Source: Bacteroidales bacterium UBA1181 (GTDB lineage: Bacteria > Bacteroidota > Bacteroidia > Bacteroidales > Paludibacteraceae). Taken from it: a stretch of 31,799 nt of DNA. The notes under the pieces are model-generated. The model saw only the letters and a list, made by a program, of their open reading frames with translations, had not been told where the DNA came from and did no database searches. A program made the translations under genes and the position numbers. The stretch's first letter is position 1. Every line of letters starts with the position of its first letter. Of this stretch, positions 26,006-31,799 are shown piece after piece. The stretch covers positions 1 to 31,799 of the forward strand of contig DBYR01000033.1 of the NCBI GenBank assembly GCA_002310215.1, in the 5' to 3' direction.

Positions 26006-27877
26006 TCAACGGTTGTTTTTTTCCTTCTTCTTGGACGACATACCTGAAGGACGTTGCTGTTCTATCGGAGTTTCCGCCACATCCCACGTCTCAGAGACTT
26101 CCCAATTGGCGCGCACCTTAATCTGTTTAGGGAGGTAATAGACCTTCTCCGGGAGTAAACCTTCCTTGTAATTACCAGTGTCCCACACACCATTGCGGTT
26201 TTCGTCCATTATGATTCTGGCGAAATAGGTGCCAGGGGTCAGATATTCAAAAGCAAGCACATTCTCCTTCACCGGGCAAGAGCGAACCACATTGCCTGAA
26301 ACATTCTGCAATTCGACGAAAGCGTTGTTTTGCACATTCTTCAAATCGATGGTCACCTTACCGTAGAGATGCTCACCCATTATCTTGAACATTATGGCGA
26401 GAGAGTCGTTGTGGTTCCCGTAGAAGTCGTACGCGCAAGCCGAGTCGACCATGATTTTGTAGGAGCTGTCGGGATGGAACTCGGGGGAAGATATGACATA
26501 CCTCCTGCAGTTGTCGCGGGCAGTATCCTTCACCACCGTGAAAGGCAAAGGGGTGCGGGTAGAGTCATTTCCTCGGTACAGATGGATTTTCCCCTCGTCG
26601 AAAGAGGATAGAGGCCGATCCCAAACCAAAGCCGGCGACTCTGTAATGCCTAATGTGGTGAATTGGGACAATCCGAGCAGATTAGTCCGACGCAATTTAC
26701 GGTTACGCTTCATGGCTTTCTTGATCTTCGTCTCCTCTTCCTGGAGCTTTTTTTGCTCGTTCTTCAGGAAGGTGGGAGGCAATATCGCCTTAAGCGTGTC
26801 CACACAAGGGCGTAACACCCCGGCGGAGTCCGTCTTCTGATAAGACATCGCCAACAGGATTGTATCCTTCTTATAGACAGTGCTATCGGTGATCCAATAG
26901 AGGATGGTATCAGCCATCGCATTCGTCTCCGTCTTGTACCAATCCACCGCGGAACCATTCAAAAGGGAGACCTTCGGCAAACTATTCTCCTTCTTCTCGA
27001 AGTAAAGGGAGAGCTGATTCCTATCGGAACGCTCGATTTTCTTGAACTGCTGGAAATTCACCTTTTCATGGAAGAGTCTCAGCACGACGCTGTCCGGCTT
27101 ATATTTCCGCACCTCCCTATGGATGATGGTGTCGATTTTCATCGAATCGCCATAGACTGTGTCTATCTTCTGCGTGATTTCAAGGGTCGGGATGCCCACC
27201 TCCCCTTCCTGCACGGCAATGCCCTCGGCAGCTTGGTCAAAATAGAAATTATTGTTCATGTCCTCAAGGGCAAAGATCCTATACTTCTTCTGCGCCGCAC
27301 CACGGATATGGAAACGTCCGTCACCCTTTGTTTTAGCGATACGTTCGAACGGTTGGCTCAGGAAAACGGAATCCGCCTCGACGCTATAGATGCCGACCAC
27401 CGCCCCCTCCACGGGAGAAAGATCCTCCGCATTCAGGACAACACCCGAGATGACCATACTGTCCAACTGGTCGCCCGTCGAGAACGAATACAGAAAATTA
27501 CCCACTTGGTTGTTCTCCGTGTAATCCCCGATCGAATTACCGAAGTCCAGGGTATAGGTGGTATTGGGCTTGAGGGAATCCCTCAGTTCCACAACGATTT
27601 TCTTTCCGAGCGCCTTGGCGGAAGGGTTCAACTTCTGCGGAGGAGAAACTGTCAGATTCTTGCCGGGGTCTGTCAACTGAAGGTACTCGTCGAATAGAAT
27701 CTCCACACGATTCCCCTTCACATTCAATGCCCCGTTTTGAGGCTTACTGCCGAGATAGGTCGGCGCAGTAACATCCGCCTTCCCTCCCGTCGGTCCCTGT
27801 GCCATGTTCGCACATGCGCCCATCAGCAGAATCAGCAAGGCCGGCAGCCATATATGTATAAAAATCTTTCTATCCAT
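26006..27877 (-). CDS. Lipoprotein with N-terminal Big_5 Ig-like domain
   Basis: This is a 623-residue protein. Its N-terminus IHIWLPALLILLMGAC ends in a lipobox with Cys22, so it should be lipid-anchored, probably in the outer membrane. Residues about 37-135 match a Bacterial Ig-like domain of the Big_5 type: PTYLGSKPQNGALNV, VEILFDEYLQL, and the closing LKPNTTYTLDFGNSIGDYT...YSFST. A carboxypeptidase-regulatory-like segment follows (MVISGVVLNAEDLSPVEGAV, then a KTKGDGRFHIRGAAQKKYRI phrase). The C-terminal part contains another such beta-sandwich phrase (YLTPGTYFARIIMDENRNG). The last residues are very basic (SKKKEKNNR). No catalytic motif was recognised. It is the first gene of an apparent operon with the WbqC-like gene. 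Confidence 0.85.
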   Translation of the reverse strand: MDRKIFIHIWLPALLILLMGACANMAQGPTGGKADVTAPTYLGSKPQNGALNVKGNRVEILFDEYLQLTDPGKNLTVSPPQKLNPSAKALGKKIVVELRDSLKPNTTYTLDFGNSIGDYTENNQVGNFLYSFSTGDQLDSMVISGVVLNAEDLSPVEGAVVGIYSVEADSVFLSQPFERIAKTKGDGRFHIRGAAQKKYRIFALEDMNNNFYFDQAAEGIAVQEGEVGIPTLEITQKIDTVYGDSMKIDTIIHREVRKYKPDSVVLRLFHEKVNFQQFKKIERSDRNQLSLYFEKKENSLPKVSLLNGSAVDWYKTETNAMADTILYWITDSTVYKKDTILLAMSYQKTDSAGVLRPCVDTLKAILPPTFLKNEQKKLQEEETKIKKAMKRNRKLRRTNLLGLSQFTTLGITESPALVWDRPLSSFDEGKIHLYRGNDSTRTPLPFTVVKDTARDNCRRYVISSPEFHPDSSYKIMVDSACAYDFYGNHNDSLAIMFKIMGEHLYGKVTIDLKNVQNNAFVELQNVSGNVVRSCPVKENVLAFEYLTPGTYFARIIMDENRNGVWDTGNYKEGLLPEKVYYLPKQIKVRANWEVSETWDVAETPIEQQRPSGMSSKKKEKNNR

Positions 27878-27894
27878 TTCACACCAAATTAACG

Positions 27895-27902
27895 CGAAGA
27901 TA
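27895..27902 (-). promoter_or_regulatory. Candidate -7 element of the Big_5 lipoprotein gene
   Basis: The minus strand reads TATCTTCG, a five-of-six match to TAnnTTTG, 17 nt before the ATG at 27877. The leader would be very short. A heptamer array (27912-27939) occupies the -33 region. Confidence 0.35.
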
Positions 27903-27911
27903 GTAATAAGA

Positions 27912-27939
27912 ATTAAGAATTAAGAATTAAGAGTTAAGA
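27912..27939. repeat. Heptamer array RTTAAGA x4 (left arm)
   Basis: Three perfect copies of ATTAAGA and one GTTAAGA lie head to tail, preceded by a partial unit (27905-27910). The array sits immediately upstream of the lipoprotein's -7 box. It is in inverted orientation relative to the array at 28098-28132. Confidence 0.75.
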
Positions 27940-28011
27940 GTTTTTGAATCGTTGATTTGACATGGTAGAAACAAATAACATTCATTCCTTCCCCCCAATC
28001 AGGAATTAAAA

Positions 28012-28062
28012 CAGAGGTGACACAGCCTCACGTGACATGCGCCACCTGCGGGCTGTATGCCC
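28012..28062. other. GC-rich dyad island in the divergent intergenic region
   Basis: Within the 308-nt gap between the divergent genes (27878-28186) this is the only GC-rich stretch. It holds nested inverted repeats: AGGTG (28015-28019) with CACCT (28043-28047), ACAGCC (28022-28027) with GGCTGT (28051-28056), the palindrome TCACGTGA (28028-28035), and GGGC/GCCC (28050-28062). It could be an operator, a small structured RNA or the core of a miniature repeat element. No ORF fits it. Function is unknown. Confidence 0.45.
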
Positions 28063-28097
28063 TATAATTTTGAATTTTGAAACGTTGCTCGACTGGT

Positions 28098-28132
28098 TTT
28101 TAATTTTTAACTCTTAATTTTTAACTTTTAAT
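28098..28132. repeat. Heptamer array YTTAAY-type x5 (right arm, inverted)
   Basis: Five period-7 units read TTTTAAT, TTTTAAC, TCTTAAT, TTTTAAC and TTTTAAT. Their reverse complement is RTTAARA, the same unit as the array at 27912-27939. The array ends 11 nt before the -7 box of the helix-hairpin-helix gene. Confidence 0.75.
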
Positions 28133-28143
28133 TCAAAAAGTAT

Positions 28144-28151
28144 TACCTTTG
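28144..28151 (+). promoter_or_regulatory. Promoter (-7 element) of the helix-hairpin-helix gene
   Basis: TACCTTTG is a full TAnnTTTG match, 35 nt before the ATG at 28187. The usual -33 TTG is absent and the heptamer array lies there instead. The same TTACCTTTG string follows a heptamer array upstream of purB. Confidence 0.6.
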
Positions 28152-28186
28152 TGTCAAAATAACATACTTGTTTAATTTGCATAATC

Positions 28187-28786
28187 ATGTGGAAAGAATT
28201 CTTTTTTTTCTCGAAGGGAGAACGGAACGGACTTATCGTTTTAGTCTGTTTAATACTATTGATGTTCGCGATAAACTTCTGTCTACCCTCTCAAGCGACG
28301 ATGCCCCACGAGGTGTCAAATATTAAAGAACAGACAGACAGTCTATTAGCGGCAGACCAAGACACCACGCTCGCCTTTCTCAGAGACACCAGTTGGCAGA
28401 GGAAAGAGTCGTCGGCCCCAAGAGGCCACTACACTCATGAGCGCACAGCGACAAACAGGAAGAGGGAGACATACAGAGCGGGGAAATGGACGGCAACCCA
28501 GCAGGAGAGGAGAAGCGACGCATGGGCTCAAAAAAAGAGCGCATACGAACATCTCAGAATCGAGCTAAACAGCGCTGACACAACCGAGTTGAAGCAGCTA
28601 CGGGGAATCGGCAGCAAGCTTTCCCAACGGATTGTGAAATACAGGAAGAAAATAGGCGGATTCACCTGCAAAGAACAACTGAAGGATATCTACGGGCTGT
28701 CGGAAGAGACCTACCGACACATCTTGCCCCACGTGTGGGTGGACACCACCGCAAGGGTCACAAAGGGGTCCTCAGGAAGTGACTAG
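28187..28786 (+). CDS. Membrane-anchored helix-hairpin-helix (ComEA-like) protein
   Basis: This 199-residue protein is the only plus-strand gene in the window. Residues 14-33 (NGLIVLVCLILLMFAINFCL) form one membrane anchor. A basic, polar, probably disordered linker (about 40-120) leads to a ComEA-type HhH DNA-binding region (about 125-188): ELNSADTTELKQLRGIG, SQRIVKYRKKIGGF, and LKDIYGLSEETYRHILPHV. ComEA proteins bind incoming DNA in competence, but in Bacteroidota such short HhH proteins are common and their role is not established. Its 3' end converges with the metallophosphoesterase gene with only 15 nt between the stops and no clear terminator hairpin. Confidence 0.85.
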   Translation: MWKEFFFFSKGERNGLIVLVCLILLMFAINFCLPSQATMPHEVSNIKEQTDSLLAADQDTTLAFLRDTSWQRKESSAPRGHYTHERTATNRKRETYRAGKWTATQQERRSDAWAQKKSAYEHLRIELNSADTTELKQLRGIGSKLSQRIVKYRKKIGGFTCKEQLKDIYGLSEETYRHILPHVWVDTTARVTKGSSGSD

Positions 28787-28801
28787 GAAACCTGTATGAT
28801 A

Positions 28802-30151
28802 TCAACGCTTGCTTTTGCGCCACGCCTCAATGTTCTCCTCGAACTTCTTCACCTTCTTGGCGCTTTTGTTCGCGCGGAACCAATCGGAAACACGGATTTT
28901 CTCAGGGATATCCGCACCTTCATCGATCAAGCGCCTGGAATCACCCGTCTTCACGATTTCCACCCTATCGTATAACTGCAAGCCAGCATCATAGGTGGAG
29001 AGGGAGAGCGTGTCCCCCAAAAAGGAGATTCGCTGGAAGTAACGGCTGTCCGTGCCCCATTTCGCCACATCACCATGGAACTGGAGCATGTAATCCTTTC
29101 TGGAGCAATAGGATACCAGACGGAGCGGTTCCGTCATCCCCTTGTTGGAGTCCGTATCCACGTTGAAGCGGGCATACCCGTGCTCATGACCTTGCAGCAC
29201 GAGGTCCACACCCTTCTCGCAGACCAAATCGTCAAAGAACTGCTTGACGACCCAGTTATTCATGGAACCCTTGATGGAACGTATCGGATGATGGAGCACC
29301 ACGATCTTCCACTTCTCCTTGCAGGCGGAAAGCTCCTTTTCGAGCCACATCCGCTGCGACCAGAGGCGCCAGAAATCCTTGTTGGAATCCAACAGGAAGA
29401 AACGGGCATCGCCCCGCTTGAAGGAGAAGAGCGCATTATCGTCCGTAGCCTCAAGGTCATAGTAAGGGAAGACCAGCGGGAAGCGTTCTTCCAACTTACG
29501 CGTAACGCCTTTGAGATATTCATGATTACCCGGCACGGAGACGATCGGATAGGAAGACGCGTAAGTAGAGAGCGATGCGAACACCTTCTCCCAATACTTA
29601 TCCATCGGCCGCTCGATCAGGTCGCCACCGAACAGGAGGAACGAAGCATCCGCATTATGCGCCATGATGTTCGGAAGCAGGGAGTCGAAGGCATTATCAT
29701 CCACCTCGTCCTGCACGTCGCCGAAGTAGAGGAAGGAGAAATCATCCGATGCGGCCGGCGTATGGAACTGCATCCAAGCCGACGTGTCTTGTCCGACGCG
29801 CACCCTATAATGATAATCCGTGTCCGTTCTTAGGGAATCCAGCAAAACCGAGAAGTACGCAGCGACACCCGCCCTTGAGCGGAATGGTTGTCCCATGGTC
29901 TCGTAGACCAGCGTGTCATGTCCGAGCGTGTCGCACAGATCCAGCCAACCCAACTGCGCCACGGAGTCACACTGCCAAGAGACATAGCGTGAGGATTCCG
30001 AAGGTCCAACCGTCAGAAGAACTCTTGCGGGATGATGTTGAATATCATAACCCGGCTCAGGCGGATTGCCGAACCACACATCCCATCGTTTGTAACAGAA
30101 TAGTGCGATAGCGATGAACAAAACCGCCAGAATAAGTTTCTTCTTCGTCAT
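28802..30151 (-). CDS. Membrane-anchored metallophosphoesterase (purple acid phosphatase-like layout)
   Basis: This is a 449-residue protein. Residues 4-20 form an N-terminal signal anchor (KKLILAVLFIAIALFCY). An Ig/Fn3-like domain (about 42-130, ending TDYHYRVRVGQDTSAWMQF) precedes the calcineurin-like phosphoesterase domain (about 138-400). All metal-binding motifs are present: FGD (Asp145), GGD (175-177), GNHE (208-211), HHP (287-289) and GHEHGY (321-326). This N-terminal beta-domain plus phosphoesterase layout resembles purple acid phosphatases. The active site should face the periplasm or outside; the substrate is unknown. The gene starts 1 nt after the decarboxylase stop, so the two form an operon. 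The C-terminus is strongly basic (ANKSAKKVKKFEE). Confidence 0.9.
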   Translation of the reverse strand: MTKKKLILAVLFIAIALFCYKRWDVWFGNPPEPGYDIQHHPARVLLTVGPSESSRYVSWQCDSVAQLGWLDLCDTLGHDTLVYETMGQPFRSRAGVAAYFSVLLDSLRTDTDYHYRVRVGQDTSAWMQFHTPAASDDFSFLYFGDVQDEVDDNAFDSLLPNIMAHNADASFLLFGGDLIERPMDKYWEKVFASLSTYASSYPIVSVPGNHEYLKGVTRKLEERFPLVFPYYDLEATDDNALFSFKRGDARFFLLDSNKDFWRLWSQRMWLEKELSACKEKWKIVVLHHPIRSIKGSMNNWVVKQFFDDLVCEKGVDLVLQGHEHGYARFNVDTDSNKGMTEPLRLVSYCSRKDYMLQFHGDVAKWGTDSRYFQRISFLGDTLSLSTYDAGLQLYDRVEIVKTGDSRRLIDEGADIPEKIRVSDWFRANKSAKKVKKFEENIEAWRKSKR

Positions 30152-30152
30152 A

Positions 30153-31544
30153 TTAATAGCCTAATATCTTCAACATAGACTTGTAACTCTGCTCCTTAGC
30201 GAATAATTTAGTATAGTATTCACCATTCTCGTCCACGTCGACCACCACCATCTTAGGCGCAGGCAACAGACAGTGTTGGATACCGCCGTAACCGCTCAGA
30301 GCCTCCTGATAGGCGCCCATGTGAAAGAAACCGATGAACTGCTCCCTACCCTGCATCATCTTAGGAAGGAAGATCGCGTTGGAGTGGACCTCAGCGTTGT
30401 AGAAATCCTCGCTATCGCAGGTCAGGCCGCCCAAGTGCACCCGTTCGTACTCCTGGTCCCAGTTGTTGATGGCCAGGAACGGGAAGCGCTGGTTCAAGCC
30501 CCAGGTGTCAGGCATCGTATTGATAAAGGAGCTGTCGATCATGTCCCACAACTCACGGTCGTTCTGTTGCTTCTGGTTGACGATGGAATAGAGCATCGCA
30601 CCGCTCTCGCCCACCGTATAGGAACCGAACTCAGTGAAGATGCGAGGCTCAGGCACGCCCTGTTGCGCGCAAGTGTTTTTGATCTGGGCGACGATCTCCT
30701 CCGCCATGTACTCATAATCGTAGGTGAAATCCATGTGGGCTTGGATAGGGAAACCACCGCCGATGTTCAGGCTATCGAGTTCCGGGCAAATCTTGCGCAA
30801 CTCGCAATAGAGGTTGATTCCCTTGCTCAACTCGTTCCAATAGTAGGAAGTATCCTTGATACCCGTGTTCACGAAGAAGTGTAACATTTTCAGTTTCACC
30901 TGCTTATTGTTTTTAATCTTCTCCTTATAATAAGGAAGGATATCTTTGAATCGGATACCCAAGCGGGAAGTATAGAAATCGAACTTAGGTTCCTCCTCCG
31001 TGGCGATACGGATGCCGACGTTCAATGGTTTATCAAAGCCATCGAGCAACATATCCAGTTCGTCCTTATTGTCCAGAATCGGAATCACATTTGTGAAACC
31101 CTTGTTGATGAAGTCACGTATATTGTCTATATATTGAGGTATTTTAAATCCGTTACAAATGATGTATTTATCCTTTTTAAGATGTCCGGATTCCTCCAAA
31201 CATTCCAAAAGATTCACGTCGTATGCAGAAGAGATCTCCACGTTCACGTCATGCTTCAGCACCTCCTCCATCACAAAAGAGAAGTGCGAACTCTTCGTGC
31301 AGAAGCAGTAGTTGTAGTCCGCCTGATAGTCCACCTTCGCCATAGCCACGTTGAAGAGACGCCTCACGCGCTGGATGTTCATGGCAATCTTAGGCAGATA
31401 GGAGATGCGCAACGGCGTACCATACTGTTTGATGATGTCCATCAAAGGGACGTTAAACCAGTAGAGTTCATTGTCATTGACGCTAAACTCCTCGTTAGGA
31501 AACTCGAACGATTGCTCGATCAAATCAACGTACTTGTTTTTCAT
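30153..31544 (-). CDS. speA: PLP-dependent fold-III decarboxylase, probably arginine decarboxylase
   Basis: This is a 463-residue cytoplasmic enzyme with the alanine-racemase/ornithine-decarboxylase fold. Visible landmarks are the PLP lysine in CFCTKSSHFSF (Lys84), LHFFVNTGI with His222 stacking on the cofactor, the phosphate-binding LNIGGGFP (259-266), FTEFGSY, the inter-subunit active-site motif GLTCDSEDFY (Cys376-Asp377-Ser378) and FHMGAYQEALSGYGG. It is much shorter than the roughly 630-residue SpeA of E. coli and matches the short form that I recall as annotated arginine decarboxylase in Bacteroidota. Arginine to agmatine is the likely reaction. Diaminopimelate or another basic amino acid cannot be excluded. 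No agmatinase gene is visible next to it in this window. Confidence 0.75.
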   Translation of the reverse strand: MKNKYVDLIEQSFEFPNEEFSVNDNELYWFNVPLMDIIKQYGTPLRISYLPKIAMNIQRVRRLFNVAMAKVDYQADYNYCFCTKSSHFSFVMEEVLKHDVNVEISSAYDVNLLECLEESGHLKKDKYIICNGFKIPQYIDNIRDFINKGFTNVIPILDNKDELDMLLDGFDKPLNVGIRIATEEEPKFDFYTSRLGIRFKDILPYYKEKIKNNKQVKLKMLHFFVNTGIKDTSYYWNELSKGINLYCELRKICPELDSLNIGGGFPIQAHMDFTYDYEYMAEEIVAQIKNTCAQQGVPEPRIFTEFGSYTVGESGAMLYSIVNQKQQNDRELWDMIDSSFINTMPDTWGLNQRFPFLAINNWDQEYERVHLGGLTCDSEDFYNAEVHSNAIFLPKMMQGREQFIGFFHMGAYQEALSGYGGIQHCLLPAPKMVVVDVDENGEYYTKLFAKEQSYKSMLKILGY

Positions 31545-31627
31545 TTCCAGAAAATTAAGTAAACCAATTTAAATAAATGCACTCAATGAAACAAATCCAA
31601 CTCACTCGGATTGAACAAAAATTTACA

Positions 31628-31653
31628 ATCCGAAGAATTCGGATGCAAATCTA
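31628..31653 (-). promoter_or_regulatory. Promoter and start-site hairpin of the decarboxylase operon
   Basis: On the minus strand TAGATTTG (31653-31646) is a full -7 match, about 100 nt before the ATG at 31544. Immediately downstream, at the expected transcription start, ATCCGAA and TTCGGAT (31628-31644) form a 7-bp dyad with a 3-nt centre. It could be an operator or a 5' stabilising hairpin. Confidence 0.5.
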
Positions 31654-31720
31654 TATATAAATCAAACACATTATTCATTTTTGGAGGAAAACTTTTTTTC
31701 GTTTTCAATCGCACACAAAA

Positions 31721-31738
31721 ATTCATAATTCATAATTC
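31721..31738. repeat. Short ATTCATA heptamer repeat
   Basis: ATTCATA occurs twice and is followed by a partial ATTCC. It is a period-7 AT-rich repeat resembling, but not identical to, the RTTAAGA arrays elsewhere. It lies about 70 nt upstream of the decarboxylase -7 box. Confidence 0.5.
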
Positions 31739-31799
31739 CCTAGGGCGTTGCCCCAGGCTATATGTGTTACGCCCTTTCAGGGCTTGGTTGTGCGCATCA
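31739..31799. repeat. Probable dispersed intergenic repeat with two hairpins (cut by window edge)
   Basis: CCTAGGGCGTTGCCCCAGG (31739-31757) folds with one mismatch, and GCCCTTTCAGGGC (31771-31783) folds perfectly over 5 bp. From memory, closely similar hairpin pairs recur many times between genes in Bacteroidota genomes. Only one copy is inside this window, so the repeat status cannot be shown here. Confidence 0.4.

Noticed and set aside
27905..28134. CRISPR-like array in the divergent gap
   Set aside because: The repeat unit is only 7 nt, contiguous and AT-rich, with no spacers and no cas genes nearby.
28784..28805. Terminator between the convergent HhH and metallophosphoesterase genes
   Set aside because: Only a 3-bp AGG/CCT stem is visible in the short gap; this is too weak to call.

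Overview
The window reads as chromosomal DNA from a member of the Bacteroidota, most likely order Bacteroidales. Four things support this: several parts and substrates of the type IX secretion system (T9SS: PorP/SprF proteins, type A and type B C-terminal sorting domains), TAnnTTTG-type -7 promoter elements without clear Shine-Dalgarno sequences, a WbqC-family protein, and the short fold-III arginine-decarboxylase-like enzyme seen in this phylum. Genus cannot be decided from the sequence. Every gene except one small helix-hairpin-helix gene is on the minus strand. No tRNA, rRNA, insertion sequence, integrase or CRISPR array was seen.

Layout from high to low coordinates, which is the direction of transcription. 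(1) 31544-28802: a PLP-dependent, arginine-decarboxylase-like enzyme followed after 1 nt by a membrane-anchored metallophosphoesterase. (2) 28187-28786 (+): a small membrane-anchored ComEA-like HhH protein. Its promoter region (27878-28186) is shared with the divergent lipoprotein gene and carries two opposed heptamer arrays around a GC-rich dyad island. (3) 27877-22109: a Big_5 Ig-like lipoprotein, a WbqC-like protein and a 1,080-residue secreted GH8-like/DUF11 protein with a type A sorting tail, arranged like an operon. (4) 21881-13287: a 2,864-residue paralogue of that protein, with its own promoter, many extra Ig-like domains and a type B sorting domain. A strong terminator-like hairpin follows it. 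(5) 13151-9949: purB and an MsbA-like ABC exporter, joined by a TAATG overlap. (6) 9736-1: a 2,352-residue repeat-rich type B T9SS substrate, an OmpA/PD40 protein and two tandem PorP/SprF proteins, the second cut by the window edge.

The main theme is cell-surface biology. Two giant type B T9SS substrates and one type A substrate take up about 19 kb of the window. The PorP/SprF plus OmpA genes immediately after the first giant look like a dedicated export and attachment module, as known for SprB/SprF in Flavobacterium johnsoniae. The second giant and its smaller neighbour share about 1,000 residues of GH8-like and DUF11 architecture but end in different classes of sorting signal. This is the most notable observation here. 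The housekeeping genes (purB, ABC exporter, decarboxylase) are ordinary.

Functional statements rest on motif recognition by eye. No homology search was run.
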